Assembly (NCBI GenBank): GCA_020721645.1
Contig: DYMH01000027.1
Span: 1 to 32,548, forward strand
From: Draconibacterium orientale
GTDB lineage: Bacteria > Bacteroidota > Bacteroidia > Bacteroidales > JAADGE01
Length of the DNA: 32,548 nucleotides
Direction: 5' to 3'
Each line of letters starts with the position of its first letter. Position 1 is the stretch's first letter. Below, in pieces: positions 24,372 to 32,548 of this stretch. The notes beneath the pieces were generated by a model. It searched no databases. It saw nothing but the letters and a program-made list of their open reading frames with translations, and was not told the origin of the DNA. Made by a program: the position numbers and the translations under genes.

Positions 24372-24797
24372 TTATTCATTTGTTTTTGCTTGGTAGGCAA
24401 TTGCATAATTTTTAATTTGTTTTATCATCAATACCAATCCGTTGGCACGGGTTGGAGAAAGGTTTTGATGAAGTCCGATGCGGTCGATACAAAAGAGTTC
24501 TGTTTCGATTATTTCTTTCGGTGTTCGATTCGATAAAATATTCATGAGTAAAGCGATAATTCCTTTGGCGATAATTGCATCGGCATCGGCAGTGAATATG
24601 ACCTTCCCATCGATATAATCGGCATTGAGCCATACCCTGGATTGGCAACCGTTGATGATATTCGCCGGTGTTTTGTATTTTTCGTTGTAAGGCGTTAATT
24701 CGTTTCCCATTTCGATTATCATCTCATATTTATCCATCCAGTCATCGAACAGTGAAAATTCTTCAATAATTTGATTTTGTACTTCTTCGGTTGTCAT
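24372..24797 (-). CDS. sufE: cysteine desulfuration protein SufE
   Basis: 141 residues, the normal length. The sulfur-accepting Cys51 is in NGCQSRVWL. It takes persulfide from SufS and passes it to SufBCD. It lies directly downstream of sufS (47-base gap) and next to the DUF59 gene. Confidence 0.96.
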   Translation of the reverse strand: MTTEEVQNQIIEEFSLFDDWMDKYEMIIEMGNELTPYNEKYKTPANIINGCQSRVWLNADYIDGKVIFTADADAIIAKGIIALLMNILSNRTPKEIIETELFCIDRIGLHQNLSPTRANGLVLMIKQIKNYAIAYQAKTNE

Positions 24798-24844
24798 TTT
24801 TTAAGTATGGATTTGATACTGTAAAGAATTAATAAGTTGTTCTG

Positions 24845-26062
24845 TTAATGAAACATTTTTTGTACACGAAGCAATCCAAGGCATAATTCGTCTATTTCTT
24901 CTTTTGTGTTGTAAAAAGCGAAAGAAGCTCGAATTGTTCCGAGTATTCCGAAATGATGCATCACAGGTTCTGCACAGTGAGTGCCTGTTCTTACGGCAAT
25001 TCCGAGTTTGTCGAGTATCATGCCTGCATCATAGGGGTGAATGTTGCCGAGTTGGAATGACACGACACCGGTTTTTTTTGCGGCTGTACCTATCTTTTTC
25101 AGATTTTCGACTGTCTCCAATTTTTCTTCTGCATAATTTGCCAATTCCGTTTCGTAAGTCTGTATATTCTCCAAATCAATTTGGGTGATGTATTTTATTG
25201 CCTCGCCTAAACTGACAGCTCCCATGTAATTTGGGGTTCCCGCTTCAAATTTCAAAGGTAAATCGGCATATTCGGTCTTTGCGAAACTTACAGATTTTAT
25301 CATATCTCCCCCGCCCTGATATGGCGGCATTTGTTCGAGTAATTCGTGCTTTCCGTAGAGAACTCCAATGCCGGTTTCGGCATAAATTTTATGTCCCGAA
25401 AAAACATAAAAATCGCAATTCAATTCTTGTACATCTGTTTTAAAATGTTGAACACCCTGTGCTCCGTCAATTAACACTTTTGCATTAAATTCATGAGCTT
25501 TTTCAATGATTTTTCGTATATCATTAATGGTTCCCAAAGAGTTTGATACCTGTGCAACCGCAACAATTTTAACCTTTTCCGTCAAGAGTTCAATGTATTT
25601 ATCAAAATCAATTTCACCTTTATCGTTTATCGGTATCGACTTTAATATAGCATGCTTTCTTTGGCAAAGCATTTGCCACGGAACAATATTCGAGTGATGC
25701 TCGGATTCGGCAACCAATATCACATCACCTTTTTCAATAAAACGTTCACCATAGGAAAATGCTACTAAATTGATGGCATCGGTAGTGCCTTTTGTGAAAA
25801 TAATTTCTGATGATTTTTCGGCATTGATAAAGTTTTTTATCACCGTGCGTGCAGCTTCGTATTCATTGGTAGAAGCATCGCTTAGAAAATGCACGGCTCT
25901 GTGTACATTCGCATTGAATGATGAATACATTTCGGATATTTTTTCTATAACGCACAATGGTTTTTGTGTTGTCGCTGCATTATCAAGATATATCAGATTT
26001 TTGCCGTAAACTTTACGGCTTAATATGGGAAAATCGTCTCGTATTTTTTTTATATCAAACAT
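24845..26062 (-). CDS. sufS: cysteine desulfurase SufS
   Basis: 405 residues, a PLP-dependent class V aminotransferase-fold enzyme that releases sulfur from cysteine as persulfide. The PLP lysine Lys225 is in FSGHKIY and the catalytic Cys363 in RTGTHCAEP (the type II SufS/CsdA form). EHHSN (121-125) and LIDGAQG (197-203) hold the cofactor. The motif after the lysine reads AETGIGVLYG instead of the usual GPTG. It starts 15 bases after sufD ends. Confidence 0.96.
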   Translation of the reverse strand: MFDIKKIRDDFPILSRKVYGKNLIYLDNAATTQKPLCVIEKISEMYSSFNANVHRAVHFLSDASTNEYEAARTVIKNFINAEKSSEIIFTKGTTDAINLVAFSYGERFIEKGDVILVAESEHHSNIVPWQMLCQRKHAILKSIPINDKGEIDFDKYIELLTEKVKIVAVAQVSNSLGTINDIRKIIEKAHEFNAKVLIDGAQGVQHFKTDVQELNCDFYVFSGHKIYAETGIGVLYGKHELLEQMPPYQGGGDMIKSVSFAKTEYADLPLKFEAGTPNYMGAVSLGEAIKYITQIDLENIQTYETELANYAEEKLETVENLKKIGTAAKKTGVVSFQLGNIHPYDAGMILDKLGIAVRTGTHCAEPVMHHFGILGTIRASFAFYNTKEEIDELCLGLLRVQKMFH

Positions 26063-26077
26063 AATTGTTGGTAATTA

Positions 26078-27355
26078 TCAAAAATATTTGTTTTCAAACA
26101 AATTTTCGATATAATTTTTGTATTCCGGAATTGAGATTTTATCGATAACTTCTTTTGCAAACGCATTCAACATTAATATTTTTGCCTGTTTTTCTCCGAT
26201 TCCGCGAGATTGTAGATAAAACAAGGCTTCTTTATCAATTTGTCCGGTTGATGAACCATGTGAGCATTGCACGTCATCGGCATAAATTTCGAGTTGGGGA
26301 CGCGAATAGGCTTTGACATAATCAGTTAAAAGCAAATTTTTATTCAATTGACCGGCATCGGTTTTTTGGGCATTTTTATCTACTAAAACCCGTCCGCTGA
26401 ATACGCTGCGGGCTTGCCCGGCGATTATTCCTTTGAATAACTGACGCGATTTTCCGTGCGATTTTTCATGTTTGATTAAGATATAATTATCGAATTGTTG
26501 CTCGTTTGTAGGCAGATAAATTCCGTTTATTTCGGTACGGGCATTTTCTCCGGACAGATAAATTTTAATATCGTTGCGAAGAATTGCTCCCGAGAGGCTT
26601 GCTATATTTACAGTACTTTGGGTGTTTTCCGATTGTTTTAACCGTGTATTATTTAGTGAGCGGGTTTCGATATTTTCTTCTTGAAAGATGTTAAAATTTA
26701 GTATCGAATTTGCTTCGAGAAATATTTCGTTTTGCGAATTGCAGAACGATATCCCATCGGATAGAGATTTGGAAACAGTAATAACATTTACTTCCGAATT
26801 TTTTGCCAAAATAATTAAGTTACGAATTTGATAAGCTGTACTTTGACTTTCTGAATCGGATATGTTGAGAATTTGAATGGGTTTTTGCGATTTGAAATTT
26901 TCAGATACATAAATGAAGGCTCCGTTTTGTGCATAAGCCGTATTGAGAGCTGTAAAGACGGTTTCTATTTCCTTTTCGGATTGATTAAAATATTTATTGA
27001 AGATATCGGGATACATTTTCTTTCCTTCGGCAAGTGAACCGAGAAAGATATTGTTTTTTTCATTTTCAATTTTTGATAATTCTTTTTGAAAAGAACCATT
27101 TATAAAAACAAGACAATTGTCGTTCAACCCATTTATTTTTAATTCATTAATGGAAGTTATCCTGTTTTTTTTTGTGTGTGCCGAAAAATAAATTTGTTCA
27201 ACAAGAGTGCGTAAATCGGTGTTTCGCCAATTTTCGTCTGTTTTATTCGGCAATTCGTGTGTCTTTATATATTCAAGAGATTTTTCCCTGTCTTTGGTTT
27301 CCGAAATATTTGAATCCGAAGCGGAAAAAAGCTCGATGAAATTTTGCTTAGTCAT
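26078..27355 (-). CDS. sufD: Fe-S cluster assembly protein SufD
   Basis: 425 residues, with a beta-helix core and helical C terminus shared with SufB. The C-terminal region reads DDVQCSHGSSTGQIDKEALFYLQSRGI, the SufD form in which the conserved His lies in CSHGS. It forms SufBC2D, the scaffold complex. It is separated from sufC by 243 bases, unlike the tightly packed remainder of the operon. Confidence 0.95.
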   Translation of the reverse strand: MTKQNFIELFSASDSNISETKDREKSLEYIKTHELPNKTDENWRNTDLRTLVEQIYFSAHTKKNRITSINELKINGLNDNCLVFINGSFQKELSKIENEKNNIFLGSLAEGKKMYPDIFNKYFNQSEKEIETVFTALNTAYAQNGAFIYVSENFKSQKPIQILNISDSESQSTAYQIRNLIILAKNSEVNVITVSKSLSDGISFCNSQNEIFLEANSILNFNIFQEENIETRSLNNTRLKQSENTQSTVNIASLSGAILRNDIKIYLSGENARTEINGIYLPTNEQQFDNYILIKHEKSHGKSRQLFKGIIAGQARSVFSGRVLVDKNAQKTDAGQLNKNLLLTDYVKAYSRPQLEIYADDVQCSHGSSTGQIDKEALFYLQSRGIGEKQAKILMLNAFAKEVIDKISIPEYKNYIENLFENKYF

Positions 27356-27404
27356 GTTTTTGGTGTATTGATGTTTTATTTGGTGATGTATTGATTTGGT
27401 GATG

Positions 27405-27541
27405 CGTTGATAAGTAATCGGACAGATTTATTTGTATTTTAAATGTCCGTATTCTTTTAAAAATGAGATTTTTACTTCATTAATAAATAACCTTTACTTA
27501 ATACCTATTGTTATACTAAAAACGGTTTATTTGTTTACTTT
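27405..27541 (-). repeat. dispersed intergenic repeat, copy A, in the sufC-sufD spacer
   Basis: On the minus strand the spacer carries, in order, the AAAGTAAACAAATAAACC block shared with copy C, the AAGTAAAGGTTA...AATGAAGTAA block and the ATACGGACA...CTGTCCGA core (plus 27418-27452) shared with copy B, then TTACTTATCAACGCATC. It continues into degenerate tandem ATCACCAAATCAATAC-like units up to the sufD start. No open reading frame. Confidence 0.6.
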
Positions 27542-27598
27542 AAAATGTTTGTAAATTGTTAATATTCAAGATAATCGGCATTTCATCACATCAAAAAA

Positions 27599-28360
27599 TT
27601 AATCAATCAAAGTATAATTGTCTTTTTTAATCCAATCGTATCCTCGTTCTTCGAGTTCCATAGCAAGTTCTTTGGTGCCTGTTTTTACAATTTTACCGTT
27701 ATAAAGAACATGTACGACATCGGGCACAATATAATCAAGCAGTCGTTGGTAATGCGTGATTACCAAACTTGCATTTTTAGTTGTTTTAAGTTTATTCACC
27801 CCATCGGCAACAATTCGCAGGGCATCAATGTCGAGACCGGAATCCGTTTCATCGAGGATTTTCAATTTCGGGTCGAGCATTGCCATTTGAAAAACTTCAT
27901 TTTTCTTTTTTTCACCGCCCGAAAATCCTTCGTTCACAGCACGCCCTTCGAGTTTTGCTTCCATTTCAACGAGTTCTTTTTTTTCTTTCATCAATTTTAA
28001 AAATTGAGAAGCAGTTAGAGTTTCCAATCCCTGAAATTTACGATGTTCATCGACTGCTGCCCGCATAAAGTTGGTGATACTGACACCCGGAATTTCGACA
28101 GGATATTGGAATGCCAAAAAAATACCTGCCCGAGAGCGGTCTTCAACGCTCAAATCTAAGAGATTTTTACCTTCAAACTCGATGCAGCCTTCGGTGATTG
28201 TATAAATATCGCGACCTGCAATAATTGATGCCAAGGTACTTTTTCCCGAACCATTGGGACCCATTATGGCATGGACTTCGCCGGCATTTATTTCCAAATT
28301 TATTCCTTTCAATATTTCTTTGCCTTCGATTTCGGCTCTGAGATTTTTTATTTTTAACAT
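27599..28360 (-). CDS. sufC: Fe-S assembly ATPase SufC
   Basis: 253 residues, a soluble ABC ATPase. Walker A GPNGSGKST (34-42); ABC signature FSGGEKKKNE (146-155); Walker B KILDETDSGLDIDA (167-180) with catalytic Glu171. This ...DSGLDIDAL ending is diagnostic for SufC. It drives structural change in SufBC2D. It begins 7 bases after the barrel gene. Confidence 0.96.
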   Translation of the reverse strand: MLKIKNLRAEIEGKEILKGINLEINAGEVHAIMGPNGSGKSTLASIIAGRDIYTITEGCIEFEGKNLLDLSVEDRSRAGIFLAFQYPVEIPGVSITNFMRAAVDEHRKFQGLETLTASQFLKLMKEKKELVEMEAKLEGRAVNEGFSGGEKKKNEVFQMAMLDPKLKILDETDSGLDIDALRIVADGVNKLKTTKNASLVITHYQRLLDYIVPDVVHVLYNGKIVKTGTKELAMELEERGYDWIKKDNYTLID

Positions 28361-28367
28361 GAGATTA

Positions 28368-29048
28368 TTATTTGCCGATTTTAAATAAATAGGCGATTTT
28401 TAATGTTAATACTTGATTTTGATTTACAATAGAATTATTAATTGATGTTGATTCGTATAGACTGTAAAATCCATGAGTATATCGTATTTCTATATCGATT
28501 TTTCCGGAGTTTAATATTCGGGCATAATTAAAACCGATATTTGCTCCCAAATCAAAATTCCTTTTTATTTTATCCGGGTAGCCCGATTCGAGGCGTGTTT
28601 CAATAAATGTAATTTTTTGACTTAGTAAATACGAAACATTCGGACCAAGAAGAATGTTAAGTTTATTTTTATTTTTCCCGATTTGTAAAACGGTCATCCA
28701 GTCAAGTTCGATATACGATAATTTTAAATTAAAGTCTATTTCATCGGGTATTCCGAGCGTATCGGTTAAATATTTTTTTTCAAATCGGTCGGTTCCGCCA
28801 CGTTCGGAGTAATTAATTTCGATTTGCGAACCAAAATTTTTATTATTGAAATTTTGATATACCAAACCGGCGTGGTAGCCACTCATAAAATTCAATCCAT
28901 TGATAATTGTTGTATTGATTCGCGACATGCTGTAACCTGCATTGGCTCCAAAATAATTTGAAACAGGTCGATTTTCTTGTGCCGAAATAATTCCTGAATT
29001 GATAAAAATCAGAAAAAGTAAGACCGTTATATTTTTTAAAACTTTCAT
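28368..29048 (-). CDS. outer-membrane beta-barrel protein (PorT-like family) inside the suf operon
   Basis: 226 residues: Sec signal peptide (1-23, ending ISAQ), then alternating polar/hydrophobic strands typical of an 8-10-stranded outer-membrane barrel, ending in an aromatic-hydrophobic strand (LTLKIAYLFKIGK). It is similar in outline to the PorT-like/'outer membrane beta-barrel' proteins common in Bacteroidota. The start lies 17 bases after sufB and the stop 7 bases before sufC, so it must be cotranscribed and cotranslated with Fe-S assembly genes. Function unknown; a part in iron uptake or envelope stress is conceivable but unproven. Confidence 0.8.
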   Translation of the reverse strand: MKVLKNITVLLFLIFINSGIISAQENRPVSNYFGANAGYSMSRINTTIINGLNFMSGYHAGLVYQNFNNKNFGSQIEINYSERGGTDRFEKKYLTDTLGIPDEIDFNLKLSYIELDWMTVLQIGKNKNKLNILLGPNVSYLLSQKITFIETRLESGYPDKIKRNFDLGANIGFNYARILNSGKIDIEIRYTHGFYSLYESTSINNSIVNQNQVLTLKIAYLFKIGK

Positions 29049-29065
29049 TTCTGTAATATTTATTG

Positions 29066-30520
29066 CTATCCAACGCTGCCTTCCAATGTTAATGATAATA
29101 ATTTTTGGGCTTCCATCGCAAATTCCATTGGCAGTTTGTTCAGAACTTCTTTTGCAAATCCATTTACAATTAAACTGACTGCATTTTCGGCAGAAATTCC
29201 TCTTTGATTGCAGTAAAAAATTTGGTCTTCTGATATTTTTGAAGTCGTGGCCTCGTGTTCCACCACAGCACCGGGGTTTTCAACATCGATATAAGGAAAA
29301 GTATGTGAGCCGCATTGGTCGCCGATTAGAAGCGAGTCGCATTGAGAATAATTGCGTGCATTCTGAGCATTTTTATTGATTTTAACCAGTCCGCGATAAG
29401 TATTTTGACTATTACCCAGAGAAATGCCTTTTGAGATTATCGTGCTTTTTGTGTTGCGACCGATATGTGTCATTTTGCTTCCGGTGTCGGCTTGTTGATG
29501 ATGATTTGTAACGGCAACAGAATAAAATTCGGCAATCGAATGGTCGCCCAATAAAATTGTAGAAGGATACTTCCACGTGATAGCCGAACCTGTTTCAACC
29601 TGTGTCCAAGATATTTTTGATGAATCGCCTTTACATATCCCACGTTTGGTAACAAAATTATAAACACCGCCTTTTCCCTTTTTGTCGCCCGGATACCAAT
29701 TTTGAACAGTCGAATATTTCACTTCCGAGCCTTTTAAAGCAACGATTTCAACAACGGCAGCATGTAATTGATTTTCATCTCTCATGGGAGCAGTACACCC
29801 TTCGAGATAGCTGACATATGATTCTTCATCGGCAACAATAAGTGTTCGTTCAAATTGACCGGTATTCGCCTGATTGATTCTAAAATACGTTGAAAGCTCC
29901 ATCGGGCAGCGCACACCTTTGGGAATGTAGGCAAAAGAGCCATCGGTGAAAACGGCACAATTTAGTGCCGAATAAAAATTATCGTTGTACGGAACAACCG
30001 AGGCTAAATATTTTTGAATCAATTCGGGGTGTTCCTGAATGGCTTCACTCATCGAACAAAAAATAATCCCTTTTTCGTTCAATACTTCTTTGAAGGAAGT
30101 ATGCACCGAAACACTGTCGATAACGGCATCAACCGCAACATTTGAAACTCCTGTGAGAAGTGCCTGTTCTTTAAGAGGAATGCCCAATTTTTCAAACGTT
30201 TTGAGTAATTCCGGATCAACTTCATCTAAACTGTTATATTTCGGTTTATTTTTTGGTCCGGCATAATAACTGATATTTTGAAAATCAGGTTTTTCATAAT
30301 GAAGATTTGCCCACTGGGGTTCTGTCATTGTTTTCCAATATCGAAAGGCTTTTAAACGGAATTGGAGCATAAATTCTGGCTCATTTTTTTTTGCAGAGAT
30401 TTGACTTATAATGTCTTCATTTAATCCAACGGGAAAAACATCACTTTCGTAATCGCTGAAAAATCCGGCTTCGTATTCTTTATTTTTTAAATCGGAAATT
30501 ATTTTATCTTCTTGGCTCAT
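29066..30520 (-). CDS. sufB: Fe-S cluster assembly protein SufB
   Basis: 484 residues from the ATG at 30520; the TTG at 30544 would start closer to the operator and adds MNIKRLKK. It is the scaffold subunit of SufBC2D. Diagnostic stretches: [34 protein letters not shown], and [17 protein letters not shown] followed by [22 protein letters not shown]. The Cys in DQCGSHT corresponds to the cluster-building Cys of the family. First gene of the suf operon. Confidence 0.96.
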   Translation of the reverse strand: MSQEDKIISDLKNKEYEAGFFSDYESDVFPVGLNEDIISQISAKKNEPEFMLQFRLKAFRYWKTMTEPQWANLHYEKPDFQNISYYAGPKNKPKYNSLDEVDPELLKTFEKLGIPLKEQALLTGVSNVAVDAVIDSVSVHTSFKEVLNEKGIIFCSMSEAIQEHPELIQKYLASVVPYNDNFYSALNCAVFTDGSFAYIPKGVRCPMELSTYFRINQANTGQFERTLIVADEESYVSYLEGCTAPMRDENQLHAAVVEIVALKGSEVKYSTVQNWYPGDKKGKGGVYNFVTKRGICKGDSSKISWTQVETGSAITWKYPSTILLGDHSIAEFYSVAVTNHHQQADTGSKMTHIGRNTKSTIISKGISLGNSQNTYRGLVKINKNAQNARNYSQCDSLLIGDQCGSHTFPYIDVENPGAVVEHEATTSKISEDQIFYCNQRGISAENAVSLIVNGFAKEVLNKLPMEFAMEAQKLLSLTLEGSVG

Positions 30521-30552
30521 TTTTTTTAATCGTTTGATATTCAACCTGCTTT

Positions 30553-30571
30553 ATTTAGACTTAATCTAAAT
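30553..30571. promoter_or_regulatory. perfect 7-bp inverted repeat upstream of sufB, candidate operator
   Basis: ATTTAGA (30553-30559), 5 bases, TCTAAAT (30565-30571). It covers the predicted transcription start of the suf operon, a good place for repression. The symmetry and AT-rich TTTAGA...TCTAAA form resemble operators of DtxR/MntR-type metalloregulators more than known IscR sites. The regulator is not in this window. Confidence 0.5.
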
Positions 30572-30576
30572 AGTTG

Positions 30577-30584
30577 CAAATATA
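30577..30584 (-). promoter_or_regulatory. candidate -7 element of the suf operon
   Basis: The minus strand reads TATATTTG, a match to TAnnTTTG. Transcription would start near 30571, inside the inverted repeat. A TTTG-like -33 is not well placed (a TTTG lies 26 bases upstream), consistent with a regulated promoter or a poor call. Confidence 0.4.
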
Positions 30585-30644
30585 CAAAAAAATACGAACT
30601 TGCATTGAAACAAAGTATCAATTTTTGAAAATATTTATTAAAAA

Positions 30645-30685
30645 TAAAAAATAGAAAAAACCTTCAAATTTCCTTTTGAAGGTTT
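30645..30685 (-). terminator. Rho-independent terminator of aspS
   Basis: AAACCTTCAAA and TTTGAAGGTTT (plus 30658-30668 and 30675-30685) form a perfect 11-bp stem with a 6-base loop. On the minus strand it is followed by a T-rich run (plus 30645-30660). It lies 26 bases after the aspS stop and separates aspS from the suf operon. Confidence 0.8.
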
Positions 30686-30710
30686 ATATCGATTTAGAAT
30701 CAAAAAAAAA

Positions 30711-32456
30711 CTATTTCAATTTTAATCCCAATTCGTTTAATTGAGCACTATCGATAAATGCGGGAGAATCTATCATAATATCTCTGCCGGCATTGTTTTT
30801 GGGGAACGCAATCACATCGCGAATCGAATCGGAGCCATTAAAAAGAGCTGTCCAACGGTCGAAACCGAAGGCAATACCACCGTGAGGAGGAGCTCCATAT
30901 TTAAAGGCATTAATCAGAAAACCAAATTGTGATTCTGCTTGTTCATCGGTAAATCCCAAGAGTTTGAACATTTTACGCTGTATCTCCGTATCATGAATAC
31001 GAATTGAACCTCCTCCGATTTCTGTTCCGTTAATGACTAAATCGTAGGCATTTGCCCGAACTTTTTCGGGAGCAGTATCTAAAAGCGGAATGTCTTCTTT
31101 TTTTGCTGAAGTGAAAGGGTGGTGCATTGCATTTAATTTTCCTGTTTCTTCATCATTTTCGTACAAAGGAAAATCAACAATCCACAAAACAGCAAATTTT
31201 GTAGAATCTCGCAAGCCGAGACGCGAGCCCATTTCCAATCTCAATTCGCTGAGTGCTTTGAGGGTTTGGGATTTGGTACCCGAAAGCAACAATATTAAAT
31301 CGCCCGGTTTAGCAGTAAATTCGGTGGCAATTTTCGATAAATCGTCTTGTGAATAGAATTTATCAACCGAAGAGCGAAAAGTTCCATCGTTATTACATTT
31401 TATATAGAACAAGCCTTTGGCTCCGATTTGCGGACGTTTTACAAAATCGGTGAGTTCGTCTAATTGCTTTCGGGTATATTCACTGCAACCGGACGCACAA
31501 ATACCGCCAATATATTCGGCTTCATCGAAAACTTTAAATTCTTTTCCCTGAACTTGTGCAGTTAAATTTTGAATCTTCATATCGAAACGCAAATCGGGCT
31601 TATCATTTCCATAAGAATCCATAGCTTCGGAAAAAGGCATTTTCTGTATATTCTCCGGCAGCTCGATGTTGAGGATTGTTCTGAACAGATGTTTGACTAA
31701 ACCACCGAAGGTATTCATCACATCATCGGGTTCAACAAATGACATTTCGCAATCAATTTGTGTAAATTCAGGCTGGCGGTCGGCACGTAAATCTTCATCG
31801 CGAAAACATTTTACGATTTGATAATAGCGATCCAGTCCGGCAATCATCAGCAATTGTTTAAAAGTTTGCGGCGACTGAGGAAGTGCGTAAAAAGCTCCGT
31901 GGTGCATTCGCGAGGGGACGACAAAATCTCGCGCACCTTCGGGAGTCGATTTAATTAAATAAGGAGTTTCGATTTCGGTGAAACCCTGTAAATCTAAGTA
32001 GTTTCTTACTTCTTTTGCCATGCGATGGCGCAGCAAAAGACCTTTCTGAACCGAATTACGGCGTAAATCCAAATAGCGATATTTCATGCGAATTTCTTCA
32101 CCGCCATCGGTTTCTTCTTCAATCGTAAAAGGCGGTAATTCCGATTTATTCAGAATGTCCAAAGTCTCAACAATGATTTCGATTTCACCTGTAAAAATAT
32201 TGTGGTTTTTGCTGCTGCGTTCGGCAACTTTTCCACTTACACGAATCACAAACTCCCTTCCTATTTTTTGTGCTGTATTGCACAATTCGGCGTTTGTTTC
32301 GGCATTAAAAACTAATTGTGTAATTCCGAATCGGTCGCGAATATCAATAAATGTCATACCGCCCAGATTCCTAATTTTTTGAGCCCAGCCGCTCAGAGTA
32401 ACTGTTTGTCCAATATGTTGCTTGCAAAGTTCGCCGCATTTGTGTGTTCTGTACAT
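30711..32456 (-). CDS. aspS: aspartyl-tRNA synthetase
   Basis: 581 residues, the full length of the bacterial type: N-terminal OB-fold anticodon-binding domain (about 1-105), class II catalytic core, and an inserted GAD domain (about 290-400). Motif 2 is [23 protein letters not shown]-like (QIDCEMSF visible near 235-242) and motif 3 is GIAFGFDRW near the C terminus. It charges tRNA-Asp. It is transcribed alone, with its own terminator. Confidence 0.97.
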   Translation of the reverse strand: MYRTHKCGELCKQHIGQTVTLSGWAQKIRNLGGMTFIDIRDRFGITQLVFNAETNAELCNTAQKIGREFVIRVSGKVAERSSKNHNIFTGEIEIIVETLDILNKSELPPFTIEEETDGGEEIRMKYRYLDLRRNSVQKGLLLRHRMAKEVRNYLDLQGFTEIETPYLIKSTPEGARDFVVPSRMHHGAFYALPQSPQTFKQLLMIAGLDRYYQIVKCFRDEDLRADRQPEFTQIDCEMSFVEPDDVMNTFGGLVKHLFRTILNIELPENIQKMPFSEAMDSYGNDKPDLRFDMKIQNLTAQVQGKEFKVFDEAEYIGGICASGCSEYTRKQLDELTDFVKRPQIGAKGLFYIKCNNDGTFRSSVDKFYSQDDLSKIATEFTAKPGDLILLLSGTKSQTLKALSELRLEMGSRLGLRDSTKFAVLWIVDFPLYENDEETGKLNAMHHPFTSAKKEDIPLLDTAPEKVRANAYDLVINGTEIGGGSIRIHDTEIQRKMFKLLGFTDEQAESQFGFLINAFKYGAPPHGGIAFGFDRWTALFNGSDSIRDVIAFPKNNAGRDIMIDSPAFIDSAQLNELGLKLK

Positions 32457-32511
32457 GTCCTTGTGTTGAATGATGTTGATACTTATTTTTTTTAAAAATT
32501 ATTTCAATCAG

Positions 32512-32519
32512 CAAAAATA
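32512..32519 (-). promoter_or_regulatory. candidate -7 element of aspS
   Basis: The minus strand reads TATTTTTG, matching TAnnTTTG, about 55 bases before the aspS ATG. A TTTG at the window edge (32545-32548) is 25 bases upstream, a little far for the -33 element. Confidence 0.35.
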
Positions 32520-32548
32520 GAAAGATTTTTTAAAATCGCTTTGACAAA

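Noticed and set aside
1-32548. CRISPR array, prophage or intact insertion sequence
   Set aside because: No regularly spaced repeats, cas, phage or transposase genes were seen; the repeats present are short and irregular.

Overview
The window reads as low-GC chromosomal DNA from a member of the Bacteroidota. The evidence is a gldB-type gliding/secretion lipoprotein, a suf operon in the order usual for that phylum, an N-terminal YfiR-like/SpoIIE phosphatase, an lpxK gene (so an LPS-type outer membrane), and several promoters of the TTTG-N19-21-TAnnTTTG type. AT-rich spacers carry short repeats that look typical of the group. I cannot name a genus. No CRISPR array, prophage or intact insertion sequence is visible.

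Left part (about 100-9,904, minus strand): a seven-gene operon for a membrane complex of the complex I / group 4 hydrogenase superfamily. In transcription order it encodes two long HyfB-like antiporter subunits, a HyfC/NuoH-like subunit, a HyfE-like subunit, a HyfF-like antiporter subunit, a NuoCD/HyfG-like large subunit, and a small subunit with a one-cluster ferredoxin domain in front of a NuoB/HyfI-like domain. The large subunit has lost all NiFe-binding cysteines. The small subunit has lost all but one ligand of its own 4Fe-4S cluster. This is therefore not a hydrogenase but an energy-converting-hydrogenase-related (Ehr) complex of unknown redox chemistry, and it is the most interesting system here. 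A Crp/Fnr-family regulator (10,160-10,870, plus) is divergent from it.

Middle part (10,871-20,686): a 431-bp spacer without a convincing gene; a polyprenyl diphosphate synthase and a membrane sensor phosphatase (both minus); tRNA-Leu(CAA) with a clear promoter and terminator; then, on the plus strand, a secreted DNA/RNA nuclease, an ABC-2 polysaccharide-export permease without its ATPase, ribF, sppA and lpxK.

Right part (20,683-32,548, minus): an M14-type zinc carboxypeptidase that meets lpxK tail to tail, gldB, queG, then the Fe-S assembly operon sufB - outer-membrane barrel - sufC - sufD - sufS - sufE - DUF59, and aspS. The suf operon begins with a promoter-like TATATTTG next to a perfect inverted repeat that could be a metal- or redox-responsive operator. 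A beta-barrel protein gene inside the suf operon is unexpected.

Three intergenic spacers (after the permease gene, between gldB and the peptidase, and between sufC and sufD) share related non-coding repeat blocks. The two hyfB-like genes are separated by a spacer that consists largely of nested inverted repeats.
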